A stretch of DNA of 64,000 nt from Mercurialis annua (GCF_937616625.2 NC_065574.1:27592501-27656500), one strand, 5' to 3'. Shown: positions 1 through 14,349, counted from the first letter of the stretch. Program-made: numbers and translations. The notes: a model not told the origin generated them from the sequence alone.

Positions 1-3000
1 TGTGCATTAAAAGTGACAATAGATTAGTATGTCGCGTCTCAAGTCTTTGTAACGCGTCGTTTCGATTACCTAGGCATGGTTAGGTTATATTATCCAAAGT
101 TAGCGTGAAAAGTGACGCTAGATTAGTATGTCGCGTCTCAAGTGTTTTTAACCCGTCGTTCCGATTACCATGCTTACATCGCGTCCCAAGTCTCTCTAAC
201 ACGTTGTTACGATTACCTAAGCATGGTTTGGTTATATTACGCAAAGTGTTGCGTCACAAGTTTCTTTCACGCATCGTTCCGATTACCTATGCATGGTAAG
301 GTTATATTACGCAAAGTGTGCGGGAAAGGTGACGCTAGATTAGTATGTCGCGTCACAAGTCTCTTTAATGCGTCGTTCGGATTACCTAAGCATGGTTAAA
401 TTATATACGCAAAGTGTGCGTGAAAAGTGACGCTTGATTAGTATGTCGCGTCTCAAGTCTCTTTAACGCCTCTTTCCAATTATCTAAGCATGGTTAGGTT
501 ATATTACGCAAAGCGTGCGTTAATAGTGACGCTAGATTAGTATGTCGCGTCTCGAGTCTCTTTAACGCGTCGTTCCGATTACCTAAGCATCGTTAGGTTA
601 TATTATGCAAAATGTGCTTAAAACGTGACGCTAGATTAGTATGTCACGTATCAAGTGTCTTTAACCCGTCATTCAGATTACCATGCATATTTTGTGTCAC
701 AAGTCTCCCTAACGCGTCGTTACAGGTTATATTATGCAAAGTGTGCGTTAAAAGTGACGCAAGATTACTATGTCGCGTCACAAGTTTCTTTAAAGCATCG
801 TTCCGATTACCTAAGCATGGTTAAGTTATATTACGCAAAGTGTGCGGGCAAAGTGACTCTAGATTAGTATGTCGCGTCTCAAGTCTCTTTAACGCGTCGT
901 TTCGATTATCATGCTTATGTTGCGTCTCAAGTATTTTTAACGCGTTGTGCCGATTACCTAAGCATGGTTAGTTTATATTACGCAAAGTGTGCGGGAAAAG
1001 TGACTCTAGATTAGTATGTCGCGTCTCAAGTCTATTTTACGCGTCGTTTCGATTACCATGCTTATGTCGCGTCACAAGTCTCTCTAACGCGTCGTTCTGA
1101 TTACCTAAGCATGGTTAATTTATATTATGGAAAGTGTGCGTTAAAAGTGAAGCTGGATTACTATGTCCCTTCACAAGTCACTTTAACGCGTCGTTCCGAC
1201 TACCTAAGCATGGTTAGGTTATATTACGCTAAGTGTGCGTGAAAAGTGACGCTAGATTAGTATGTCGCGTCACAAGTCTCTTTAACGCGTCGTTCCAATT
1301 ACCTAAGCATGGTTAATTTATATTATGGAAAATGTGCGTTAAAAGTGAAGCTACATTACTATGTCGCGTCTCATGTCTCTTTACCGCGTCGTTTCGATTA
1401 CCATGCTTATGTCGTGTCACAAGTCTCTCAAACGCGTCGTTCCGATTACCTAATCATGGTTAGGTTATATAATGCAAAGTGTGCGTTAAAATTGACGGTA
1501 GAGTACTATGTTGCGTAGCAAGTCACTTTAGCGCGTCGTTCCGATTACCTTAGCATGGTTAGGTTATATTAGGCAAAGTGTGCGTGAAAAATGACGTTAG
1601 ATTTGTATGTTGCGTCTCATGTCTTATTAACGCGTTTTTACAATTACCTAAGTATAGTTAGGTTATATTACGCAAAGTGTCCGGGAAAAGTGACTCTAGA
1701 TTAGTATGTCGCGTCTCAAGCCTCTTTTACGTGTCGTTTTGATTACCATGCTTATGTCGCGTCACAAGTCCCTCTAAGCGTCGTTCGGATTACCTAAGCA
1801 TGGTTAATTTATATTATGGAAAGTGTACGTGAAAAGTGACGCTAGATTAGTATGTCGCGTCACAAGTCTCTTTAACGCGTCGTTCCGTTTACCTAAGCAT
1901 GGTTAGGTAATATACTTAAAGTGTGCGTGAACATTGACGCTAAATTAGTTTGTCGCATCTCAAGTCTCTTCAACGCGTCAATTCGATGACCTAAGCATGA
2001 TAAGGTTATATTATGGAAAGTGTGCGTTAAAAGTGAAGCTAGATTACTACGTCGTGTCACAAGTCTCTTTAACGCGTCGTTCCGATTACCTAAGCATGGT
2101 TAGGTTACATTACTTAAAGTGTGCGTGAAAAGTGACGCTATATTAGTAAGTCGCGTCACAAGTCTCTTTAACGCGTCGTTCCGATTACCTAAGCATGGTT
2201 AGTTTATATTATGGAAAGTGTGCGTTGAAAGTGAAGCTAGATTACTATGTCCCGTCACAAGTCTCTTTAACGCGTCGTTTTGATTACCATGCTTATGTCG
2301 CGTCACAAGTTTCTCAAACGCGTCCAATTACCTAGGCATTGTTAGGTTATAATACGCAAAGTGTGCGTGAAAAGTGACGCTAGATTAGTATGTCTCATCT
2401 CAAGTCTCTTTAACGCGTCATTTTGATTACCATGCTTATGTCGCGTCACAAGTCTCTCAACGCGTCGTTCCGATTACCGAAGCATGGTTAGGTAATATTA
2501 CGCAAACGGTGCGTGAAAAGTGACGCTAGATTAGTATGTCGATTACCATGCTTATGTCGCGTCTCAAGTCTCTTTAACGTCATTCCAATTACCCAAGCAT
2601 GGATAGGTTATATTACGCAAAGCGTGCGTAAAACAAGTGATGCTAGATTAGTCCGATTACCTATCATGGTTAGGTTATATTACACAAAGTGTGCGTGAAA
2701 AGTGACGCTAGATTAGTATGTCCCGTCTCATATCTCTTTAACGCATCGGTCCGATTACCTATCATGGTTAGGTTATATTGCACAAAGTGTGCGTGAAAAG
2801 TGACGCTAGATTAGCATGTCCCGTCTAATGTTTCTTTAAGGCATCGTTTCATTACCATTCTTATGTCACGTCACAAGTCTCTCTAACGCATCGTTCTAAT
2901 TACCTAAGCATGGTTAGTGTTTACTACGCAAAGTGTGCGTGAAAAGTGAAATAGATCAATATGTCGCGTCTAAAGTCTTTGAGACGCGTTGTTCCAATCA

Positions 3001-5350
3001 CCTAAGCATGGTTAGGATAAATTACATAAAGAGTGCGTAAGAAGTGATGCTAGATTAGTATGTCGTGTCTCAAGTCTCTTTAACGCGTCGTTCCGATTAC
3101 CTAAGCATGGTTAGGTTATATTACGCAAAGTGTGCATTAAAAGTGACAATAGATTAGTATGTCGCGTCTCAAGTCTTTGTAACGCGTCGTTTCGATTACC
3201 TAGGCATGGTTAGGTTATATTATCCAAAGTTAGCGTGAAAAGTGACGCTAGATTAGTATGTCGCGTCTCAAGTGTTTTTAACCCGTCGTTCCGATTACCA
3301 TGTTTACATCGCGTCCCAAGTCTCTCTAACACGTTGTTACGATTACCTAAGCATGGTTAGGTTATATCACGCAAAGTGTTGCATCACAAGTTTCTTTCAC
3401 GCATCGTTCCGATTACCTAAGCATGGTTATGTTATATTACGCAAAGTGTGTGGGAAAGGTGACGCTAGATTAGTATGTCGCGTCACAAGTCTCTTTGATG
3501 CGTCGTTCGGATTACCTAAGCATGGTTAAATTATATACACAAAGTGTGCGTGAAAAGTGACGCTTGATTAGTATGTCGCGTCTCAAGTCTCTTTAACGCC
3601 TCTTTCCAATTATCTAAGCATGGTTAGGTTATATTACGCAAAGCGTGCGTTAATAGTGACGCTAGATTAGTATGTCGCGTCTCACGTCTCTTTAACGCGT
3701 CGTTCCGATTACCTAAGCATCGTTAGGTTATATTATGCAAAATTTGCTTAAAAAGTGATTCTAGATTAGTATGTCGCGTATCAAGTGTCTTTAACCCGTC
3801 GTTCAGATTACCATGCATATTTTGTGTCACAAGTCTCCCTAACGCGTCGTTACAGGTTATATTACGCAAAGTGTGCGTTAAAAGTGACGCAAGATTACTA
3901 TGTCGCGTCACAAGTTTCTTTAACGCATCGTTCCGATTACCTAAGCATGGTTAAGTTATATTACGCAAAGTGTGCGGGCAAAGTGACTCTAGATTAGTAT
4001 GTCGTGTCTCAAGTCTCTTTAACGCGTCGTTTCGATTATCATGCTTATGTTGCGTCTCAAGTATTTTTAACGCGTTGTGCCGATTACCTAAGCATGGTTA
4101 GTTTATATTACGCAAAGTGTGCGGGAAAAGTGACTCTAGATTAGTATGTCGCGTCTCAAGTCTCTTTTACGCGTCCTTTTGATTACCATGCTTATGTCGC
4201 GTCACAAGTCTCTCTAACGCGTCGTTCTGATTACCTAAGCATGGTTAATTTATATTATGGAAAGTGTGCGTTAAAAGTGAACCTAGATTACTATGTCCCT
4301 TCACAAGTCACTTTAACGCGTCGTTCCGACTACCTAAGCATGGTTAGGTTATATTACGCTAAGTGTGCGTGAAAAGTTACGCTAGATTAGTATGTCGCGT
4401 CACAAGTCTCTTTAACGCGTCGTTCCAATTACCTAAGCATGGTTAATTTATATTATGGAAAATGTGCGTTAAAAGTGAAGCTACATTACTATGTCGCATC
4501 TTATGTCTCTTTACCGCGTCGTTTCGATTACCATGCTTATGTCGTGTCACAAGTCTCTCAAACGTGTCGTTCCGATTACCGAATCATGGTTAGGTTATAT
4601 TATGCAAAGTGTGCGTTAAAATTGACGGTAGAGTACTATGTCGCGTAGCAAGTCACTTTAGCGCGTCGTTCCGATTACCTTAGCATGGTTAGGTTATATT
4701 ACGCAAAGTGTGCGTGAAAAATGACGTTAGATTTGTATGTTGCGTCTCATATCTTATTAACGCGTTGTTACAATTACCTAAGTATAGTTAGGTTATTTTA
4801 CGCAAAGTGTCCGGGAAAAGTGACTCTAGATTAGTATGTCGCGTCTCAAGCCTCTTTTACGTGTCGTTTTGATTACCATGCTTATGTCGCGTCACAAGTC
4901 CCTCTAAGCGTCATTCGGATTACCTAAGCATGGTTAATTTATATTATGGAAAGTGTACTTGAAAAGTGATGCTAGATTAGTATATCGCGTCACAAGTCTC
5001 TTTAACGCGTCGTTCCGTTTACCTAAGCATGGTTAGGTAATATACTTAAAGTGTGCGTGAACATTGACGCTAAATTAGTTTCAACGCGTCAATTCGATTA
5101 CCTAAGCATGATAAGGTTATATTATGGAAAGTGTGCGTTAAAAGTGAAGCTAGATTACTATGTCGTGTCACAAGTCTCTTTAACGCGTCATTCCGATTAC
5201 CTAAGCATGGTTAGGTTACATTACGCAAAGTGTGCGTGACAAGTGACGCTAGATTAGTAAGTCGCGTCACAAGTCTCTTTAACTCGTCGTTCCAATTACC
5301 TAAGCATGATTAATTTATATTATGGAAAGTGTGCGTTAAAAGTGAAGCTA
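1..5350 (+). repeat. Tandem higher-order duplication, 3,130-bp period
   Basis: The sequence from base 1 recurs from 3,131 with the same order of variant monomers. Diagnostic private variants keep an offset of 3,130 (142 and 3,272; 655 and 3,785; 1,309 and 4,439). The copies stay nearly identical to about 1,950 in the first copy. There the second copy loses about 20 bp (near 5,081), and they diverge after about 2,240/5,350. The first copy may begin upstream of the window. The pattern fits unequal exchange or segmental amplification inside the array. Confidence 0.9.
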
Positions 5351-7535
5351 GATTACTATGTCGCATCACAAGTCTCATTAACGCGTCGTTCCGATTACCT
5401 AAGCATGGTTAAGGTTACAATACACAAAGTGTGCGTGAAAAGTGACGCTAGATTAGTATGTCGCGTCACAAGAGTCTTTAACGCGTCATTCCAATTACAT
5501 AAGAATGGTTAGGTTATATAACCCAAGTGTGCGTGAAGAGTGACGCTAGATTAGTATGTCGCGTCTCAAGTCTCTTTAACGTGTCGTTTTGATTACCATG
5601 CTTATGCCGCGTCACAAGTCTCTCAAACGTGTCATTCCGATTACCAAATCATGGTTAGGTTATATTATGCAAAGTGTGCGTTAAAATTGACGGTAGAGTA
5701 CTATGTTGAGTTACAAGTCACTTTAACGCGTCGTTCCGATTAACTTAGCATGGTTAGGTTATATGACGCAAAGTGTGCGTGAAAAGTGACGCTAGATTTA
5801 TATGTTGCGTCTCAAGTCTCTTTAACGCGTTGTTCCGATTAACTAAGCATGGTTAGATTATATTACGCAAAGTGTGCTTGAAAAGTGACGCTAAATTAGT
5901 TTGTATCGTCTCAAGTCTCTTTAACGCGTCGTTTTGATTACCTAAGCATGGTTAGATTATATCACGCAAAGTGTGCGTGAAAAGTGACACTATATTAGTA
6001 TGTCGCGTCTCAAGTCTCTTCAACGCGTCGATTCGATTACCTAAGCATGGTTACGTTATATTACGCGAAGTGTGCATGAAAAGTGACGTTGGATTATATG
6101 TCGCGTCTCAAGTCTCTTCAACGCCTCGATTCGATTACCTAAGCATGGTTACGTTATATTACGCAAAGTGTGCGTGAAAAGTGATGTTGGATTAGTATAT
6201 CGCGTCACAAGTCTCACTAATGCGGCGTTCCGATTACATATGCATGCTTAGGTTATATTACACAAAGTGTGTGTGAAAAGTGACGCTAGATTAGTATGTC
6301 GCGTCTCAAGTCTCTGTAACGCGTCATTTCAATTACCATTCTTATGTATTATGGAAAGTGTACATTAAATGTGAAGCTAGATTACTATGTCGCGTCATAA
6401 GTATCTTTGGCGCATCGTTCTGATGACCTAAGCATGATTAGGTTATAATACGCAAAGTGTGCGTGAAAAGGGACGCCAGATTAGTATGTCGCGTCACAAG
6501 TCTCTTTAACGCGTCGTTCTGATTACCTAAGCATGGTTAAATATATACGCAAAGTGTGTGTGAAAAGTGACGCTAGATTAGTATGTCGCGTCTCAAGTCT
6601 CTTTAACGCGTCGTTCCGATTATCTAAGCATGGTTAGGTTATATTATGCAAAGAGTGCGTTAAACTGACGCTAGATTAGTATGTCGCGTCTCAAGTCTCT
6701 TTAACGCGTCGTTTCGATTACCTAAGCATCGTTAGGTTATATTACGCAAAATGTGCATAGAAAGTGACTCTAGATTACTATGTCGCGTGTCGTTTCGATT
6801 ACTATGCTTATGTCGCATCACAACTCTCTTAAACGTGTCATTCCGAACACCTAAGCATAGTTAGGTTATATGACACAAAGTGTGGGTCAAAGTGACGCTA
6901 GATTAGTATGTCACGTCTCATGTCTCTTCAACTCGTCTGTCCGATTACCTAAGCATTGGTAGGTTATATTCCGCAAAGTGTGCGTGAAAAGTGACGCTAG
7001 ATTAGTATGTCGCATCAAATGTTTCTTTAAGGCGTTGTTTCATTACCAGTCTTATGTTGCGTCACAAGTCTCTCTAACGCATCGTTTCAATTACCTAAGC
7101 ATGGTTATTTTATTCTACGCAAAGTGTGCGTAAAAAGTGAAATAGATTAGAATGTCGTGTCTCAAGTCTTTTTGACGCAGCGTTCCGATTACCTAAGCAT
7201 GGTTTGGTTAAATTATGCAAAGAGTGCGTAAAAAGTGATGCAAGATTTGTATGTCTTGTCTCAAGTCTCTTTAACTCGTCGTACCGATTAACTAAGTATG
7301 GCTAGGTTACATTACGTAAAGTATGCGTTAAAAGTGACAATAGATTAGTATGTCGCGTCTCAAGTCTTTTTAACGCGTCGTTTCGATTACCTTAAGCATG
7401 GTTAGGTTATGCAAAGTGTGAAAAGTGACGCTAGATTAGTATGTTGCGTATCAAGTGTCATTAACCCGTCGTTTCAATTACCATGCTTATGTCGCGTCAC
7501 AAGTCTCTCTATCGCGTCATTTCGATTACCTTATT
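5200..7535 (+). repeat. Block with an inverted copy at 33.10-35.45 kb
   Basis: The order of private variants in this stretch recurs in reverse complement at about 33,100-35,450. Matching landmarks include the rare GGGACGCCAGATTAG step (near 6,470 and, inverted, near 34,250), the shortened 'TTAAATATATACGC' spacer (near 6,537 and 34,190), and the short unit in which a normal monomer collapses to 'TTATGCAAAGTGTGAAAAGTG' (near 7,405 and 33,215). The match runs up to the orientation switch at about 7,535, whereas the other copy continues past that point. Confidence 0.85.
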
Positions 7536-7546
7536 CTTAGGTAATC
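7524..7546. other. Satellite orientation switch 1 (+ to -)
   Basis: Forward monomers end in GATTACCT (7,524-7,531) and reverse monomers begin with AGGTAATC (7,539-7,546), leaving a 7-bp spacer. The arrays meet in the same phase, so the inverted symmetry continues imperfectly outward through the neighbouring monomers. The place is a long imperfect palindrome. Confidence 0.85.
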
Positions 7547-9945
7547 TGAACGATGCGTTAGAGAGAATTGTGACCCAACATAAGCATGGTAATCGAATCG
7601 ACGCGTTAAAGAGACTAAAGACGCAGCTTACTAATCTAGCGTCACTTTTCACGCACACATTGCATAATATAGGCTAACCATTCTTAGGTAATCAGAACGA
7701 CGCGTTAGAGAGACTTGTGACGCAACATAAACATGGCAATCGATATGACGCATTATAGAGACTTGAGAAGCGACATATTAATCTAACGTCACTTTTCAAG
7801 CACACTTTGCGTTAACCTAACCATACTAGGTAATCGGAACGACGCGTAAAAGAGACTTGTGACGCGACATAGTAATCTAGCGTCACTTTTAACGCACACT
7901 TTCCTTAATATAACCTAACCATGCTTAGGTAATCGGAACGACGCGTTAGAGAGACTTGTGACGCGACATAAGCATGGTAATCGAAACGACGCATTCAAGA
8001 GACTTGTGATGCGTCACTAATCTAGCGTCACTTTTCACGCACACTTTTCGTAATATAACCTAACCATGCTTAGGTCATCGGAATATAATCTAGCTTCACT
8101 TTTCACGCACACTTTGCGTAATATAACCTAACCATGCTTAGGTAATCCGAACGACGTGTTAAAGAGACTTGTGATGCGACATAAGCATGGTAATCGAAAC
8201 GACGCGTTGCAGACACTTGAGACGCGTTAAAAAGACTTGTGACGCTACATACTAATCTAGTGTCACTTTTCACGCACACTTTGCGTAATATAACCTAACC
8301 ATGCTAATGTAATTGGAACAACACGCTAACGAGTCTTTTGATGGGACATAGTAATCTAGTGTTACTTTTAATGCACATTTTCCGTAATATAACCTAACCA
8401 TGCTTAGGTAATCGGAACAACGCGTTAAAGAGACTTTTGATGCGACATCGTAATCTAGCGTCACTCTTAACGCACACTTTCCGTAGTATAACCTAACCAT
8501 GTTAGATAATCAAAACGACGCGTTAGAGAGACTTGTGACGACATAAGAATGGTAATTGCAACGATGAATTAAAGATACTTGAGACGCGACATACAAATGT
8601 AGCGTCACTTTTCATGCACACTTTGCGTAATATAACCTAACCATGCTTAGGTAATCGGAACGACGCGTAAAAGAGACTTGTGATGGAACATAGTAATCTA
8701 GCGTTACTATTAATGGACACATTGCGTTTAACCATTCTTAGGCAATCAGAAAGACGTTTTAGAGAGAATTGTGACATGACATAAGCATGGTAATGGAAAC
8801 GACGCATTTAAGAGAGACTTGAGACTCGACATACTAATCTAGCGTCACTTTTCACGCACACTTTGCCTAATATAGCCTAACCATGCTAAGGCAATCAGAA
8901 CTACGCGTTTAAGAGACTTATGACGCGACATAAGCATGGTAATCAAAACGACGCGTTATAGAGACTTGAGACATGACATACTAATCTAGCGTCACTTTTC
9001 AAGCACACATTGCGTAATATAACCTAACCATGGGTAATCGGAACGACGCGAAAATAGACTTGTGATGCGACATAGTAATATAGCGTCACTTTTAACGCAC
9101 ACTTTCCGTAATATAACCTAACCTAACCATGCTTAGGTAATCGGATCGACGCGGTACAGAGACATGTGACGCGACATGAGCATGGTAATCGAAACGAAGC
9201 ATTAAAAAGACTTGCGACGCGATATAATCTAGCATCCTTTTTCACGCACACTTTGCGTAATATAACCTTACCATGCATAGGTATTCGGAACGACGCGTTA
9301 AATAGACTTGTGACGCAACATACTAATCTAGCGTCACTTTTCACGCACACTTTGCGTAATATAACTTAACCATGCTTAGACCCGACATACTAAATTAGAG
9401 TTACTTTTAACGCACACTTTGCGTAAGATAACCTAACCATGCTTAGGTAAACGGAACGACGCGTTTGAGAGACTTGTGATGCGACATAAGCATGGTAATC
9501 GAAAACGATGCATTAAAGAGACTTGAAACGCGACATACAAATCGAGCGTCACTTTTCACGCACACTATGCGTAATATAACCTAACCATGCTTAGGTAATC
9601 GCATCGACGCGTTAAAGAGACTTGTGACTGGACATACTAATCTAGCATCAGTTTTAACGCACACTTTGCGTAGTATAACCTAACCATTCTTAGGTAATCG
9701 GAACGACGCGTTAGAGAGAATTGTGACCTGACATAAGCATGGTAATCGAAATAACGCGTTAAAGAGACTTGAGCGCAACATACTAATCTAACGTCACTTT
9801 TCAAGCACACTTTGCATAATATAACCTAACCATACTTAGGTAATTGGAACGACGCGTAAAAGAGACTTGTGATGCGACATAGTAATCCTGCGTCACTTTT
9901 AACGCACACTTTCCTTAATATATAACCTAACCATGCTTAGGTAAT

Positions 9946-10060
9946 CGGAACGACGCGTTAGACGGATTTGTGATGCGACATGAGCATAGTAATCGGAACG
10001 ACGCGTTAGACGGATTTGTGATGCGACATGAGCATAGTAATCGGAACGACGCATTACGAC
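9946..10060 (-). repeat. Exact expansion of the 48-bp sub-module
   Basis: The 48-bp module that turns a 99-bp monomer into a 147-bp one is repeated here in immediate tandem. CGGAACGACG starts at 9,946, 9,994 and 10,042. The two complete 48-bp units are identical, including the rare GACGGATTTGTGATGCG variant. The third is cut short after about 15 bases. This shows that the half-module can expand on its own. Confidence 0.9.
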
Positions 10061-13000
10061 ATATTAATCTAGCGTCACTTTTCACGCACATTTTGCGTAA
10101 TATAATCTAACCATGCTTAGGTAATCGGAAGGACGCGTTAAAGAAACTTGTGAGGCAACATACTAATCTAGCTTCACTTTTCACGCACACTTTGCGTCGC
10201 GTTAAAGTGACTTGAGACGCGACATACTAATCTAGCGTTACTTTTCACGCACACTTTGCGTAATATAACCTAACCATGCTTAGGTATCAGAACGACACGT
10301 TAGAGAGACTTGTGACGCGACAAAAGCATGGTAATCGAAACGACGCGTTGTAGACACTTGAGACGCGACATACAAATATATCATAGCCATGCTTATGCAT
10401 ACGGAACAACACGTTAAAAAGTCTTTTGATGGGACATACTAATCTAGCGTCAGTTTTAACGCACACTTTCTGTAATATAACCTAACCATGCTTAGGTAAT
10501 CGGAACAACGCGTTAAAGAGACTTTTGATGCGACCTCCTAATCTAGCGTAACTTTTAACAAACACTTTTCGTAATATAACCTAACCATATTAGGTAATCG
10601 AAACGCCGTGTTAGAGAGACTTGTGACGCGACATAAGCATGGTAATCGCAACGATGCATTAAAGAGACTTGAGACGCGACATACAAATCTAGCATCACTT
10701 TTCACGCACACTTTGCGTAATATAACCAAACCATGCTTAAGTAATCGGAACGACGCGTAAATGAGACTTGTGACGGGACATACTAATCTAGCGTCACTAT
10801 TAACGCACACTTTGTGTAATATAACCTAACCATGCTTAGGTAATTGGAATGACGCATTAAAGAGACTAGAGACGCTACATACTTATATTGCATCACTTTT
10901 TAAACACACTTTTTGTAATATAACCTAACCTAACCACGTTACAGAGACTTGTGACGCACTAATTTAGAGTTACTTTTCACGCGCACTAATCTAGCGTTAC
11001 TTTTCACGCGCACTTTGCGTAATGTAACCTAACCATGCTGAAGTAATCGGACCGACGCGTTAAAGAGACTTGAGACGCGACATACTAATCTAGCATCACT
11101 TTTCACGCACACTCTGCGTAATATAACCTAACCATGCATAGGTAATCGGAACGAATAGTTAAAGAGACTTGTAACACAACATACTAATCTAGCGTCACTT
11201 TTCACGCACACTTTGCGTAATATAACCTAACCATGCTTATTGTGACCCGACATAGTAATCTAGCGTCACTTTTAACTCACACTTTCCGTAATATAACCTA
11301 ACGCTTAGGTAATCGGAACGACGCGTTAAAGAGACTTGTGACGCGACACATGCATGGTAATCAAAACGACGCGTTACAGAAACTTGAGACGGGACATACT
11401 AATCTAGCGTTACTTTTCACGCACACTTTGCGTAATATAACTTAAATATGCTTTGGTAATCGGAACGACGCGTTAGGGAGACTTGTGACGCGAAATAAGA
11501 ATGGTAATTGAAAAAATGCGTTAAAGAGACTTGAGATGCGACATACTAATCTAGCGTTACTTTTCACGCACAATTTGCGTAATATAACCTAACCATGCTT
11601 AGGTAATCGAAATGACGCGTTAATATAACCTAAAGATGCGACATAGTAATCTAGCGTCACTTTTCAAGCACATTTTGCATAATATAACCTAACCAGGCTA
11701 AGGTAATCGGAACGATGCGCTAAAGAGACTTGTGAGGCGACATAAGCATGGTAATCAAAACGACGCATTAGTGAGACTAGTGACGTGAAATAAGCAAGGT
11801 GATTGAAACGAAACGTTAAAGAGACTTGAGACATGACATACTAATCTAGCGTCACTTTTCACGCACATTTTGCGTAATATAACCAAACAATGCTTAGGTA
11901 ATCGAAACGACGCGTTAAAGAGAGACTTGAGATGTGACATACTAATCTAGAGTCACTTTTCATGCACATTTTGCGTAATATAACCTAAGCATACTTAGTT
12001 AATCGTAACAACGCGTTAAAGAGACTTGACATGCGACATACTAATCTATCGTCACTTTTCACGCACACTTGGCGTAATACAACCTAACCATGCTTAGGTA
12101 ATTGGAACAACGCTACTTATATAGAGTCACTTTTCACGCACACTTTGCGTAATATAAACTAACCATGCTTAGGTAATCAGAACGACGCGTTAGAGAGACT
12201 CGTGACGCGATATAAGCATGGTAATCTAAACGACGCGTTAAAGAGATTGAGACGCGACATACTAATCTAACGTCACATTTCACTCACACTTTGCGTAATA
12301 TAATCTAAGCATGCTTAGGTAATCGGAACGGTGCGTTAGTGAGACTTGTGACTCGACATAAGCATGGTAATTGAAACGACACATTAAAGAGACTTGAGAT
12401 GCGACATACTAATCTACCGTCAATTTTCACGCACACTTTGTGTAATATAACCTATCCATGCTTAGGTAATCGAAACGACGCGTAAATGAAGCTGGAGATG
12501 CGACATACTAATCTAGCGTAACTTTGTGTAATATAACCTAACCATTCTTAGTTAATCGAAACGACGCGTTAATGAGAGTAGAGACGCGACATACTAACCA
12601 TTCTTAGTTAATCGAAACAACGCGTTAAAGAGACTTGAGACGCGACATACTAATCTAGGGTCACGTTTCACGCTCACTTTGCGTAATATAACCTAACAAC
12701 GCTTAGGTAATCAGAACGACGCGTTAAAGAAACTTGTTACATGACATAGGCATGGTGAAAAAAACAGGTTAAAGACACTTGAGACGCGACATACTAATCT
12801 AGCGTCACGTTTCACGCACACTTTGCGTAATATAACCAAACCATGCTTAGGTAATCGGGACGACGTGTTAGAGAGACTTGTGATGCGACATATGCATGGT
12901 GAAAAAAACAGGTTAAAGACACTTGAGAAGCGATTGTACTAATCTAGCGTCACTATTCACGCACACTTTGCGTAATATACCTAACAATGCTTAGGTAATC

Positions 13001-14349
13001 GAAACGACGCGAGACATGAGACAAGACATACTAATCAATTATCACTTTTAACTCATACTTTGCGTAATATAACCTAACCATGCTTAGGTAATCGGAACGA
13101 CGCGTTAAAAAGACTTGAGACACAACATACCAATCTATTTCACTTTTCACGCACAATTTGCGTAATATAAACTAACCATGCTTAGAGAGACTTGTGACGC
13201 CAAATAAGAATGCTAATGAAACGATGCCTTAAAGATACTTGAGATGCGACATACTAATCTAGCGTCACTTTTCACGCACACTTTGCGTAATATAACCTAA
13301 CTATGCATAGGTAATAGGAACGACGCTTTAGAGAGACTTGTGACACGACATAATAATCTAGCGTCACTTTTCACGCACACTTTGCATAATATAACCTAAC
13401 CATGCTTAGGTAATCGGAACGACTTGTAAGAGAGACTTGTGATGCGACATAAGCATGGTAATTGAAACGACGCATTAAAGAGACTTGTGATGTGACATAG
13501 TAATCTAGAGTCACTTTTCACGCACACTTTGCGTAATATATCCTAACCATGCATAGGTAATCAAAACGGCGCGTTAATGAGACTTGTGACGCGACATACT
13601 AATCTAGTGTCACTTTTAAGGCACACTTAGCGTAATATAACCGAACCATGCTTAGGTGACGCAATAAAGAAACTTGTCACGCAACATACTAATCTAGCGT
13701 CACATTTCAAGCACACTTTGCATAGTATAACCTAACCATGCTTAGATAATCTGAACGACGGTTAATGAGACTTGTGACGCGACATACTAATCTAGCGTCA
13801 CTTTTTACGCACACTTTGCGTAATATAACCTAACCATGCTTAGGTAATCAGAACGACACGTTAAAGAGACTTGTTAAAGAGACTTGTGATGCGACATAGT
13901 AATCTAGCGTCACTTTTAACTCACACTTTTCGTAATATAACCGAACGGTTAGGTAATCGGAAAGACGCGTTAGAGAGACTTGTGACGCGACATAATCATG
14001 TAATCGAAGCGACGCGTTAAAGAGACTTGAGACACGAGATACTAATCTAGCGTCACTTTTCAGGCACACCTTGCGTAATAACCTAACCATGCTTAGGTAA
14101 TCGGAACGACGAGTTAAAGAGACTTGTGACGCGACATACTAATCTAGCGTCACTTTTCACGCACACTTTGCGTAATATAACCTAACCATGCTTAGGTAAT
14201 CAGAACGGCGCGTTAGTGAGACTTGTGACGCGAAATAAGCATGGTAATTGAAACGACGCGTTAAAGAGACTTGAGACTCGACATACTAATCTAGCGTCAC
14301 TTTTTTCGCACGCTTTGCGTAATATAACCTAACCATGCTTAGGTAATCG

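Larger units (their letters stand above)
1..7535 (+). repeat. Satellite array block 1, forward orientation (99/147-bp family)
   Basis: Tandem array defining the forward orientation. The 99-bp monomer (example 495-593) has recognisable steps TTAGGTTATATTACGCAAAG, GACGCTAGATTAGTATGTCG and TAACGCGTCGTTCCGATTAC. Measured from one GCATGGT to the next, units are 147 bp (81 to 228), 99 bp (298 to 397), 98 bp (397 to 495) and 99 bp (495 to 594). The 147-bp form contains an added 48-bp module beginning GATTACCATGCTTATGTCGC. A deleted 70-bp unit lies at 228-297. No host gene is visible. Short open frames here repeat the same peptide and are not genes. The family is not one I recognise by name. Confidence 0.97.

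Noticed and set aside
1..7535. Telomere-like GGTTAGGTT strings
   Set aside because: They occur once per 99-bp or 147-bp unit and are not tandem TTTAGGG repeats. They are part of the satellite.
105..9369. Many open frames of 60-90 codons in the satellite on both strands, with repeated peptides such as RLYYAKCALKV and HGNRNDALKRL
   Set aside because: They follow the satellite period, appear in several frames, and the consensus monomer has stops in each frame I followed. They are by-products of repeat length.
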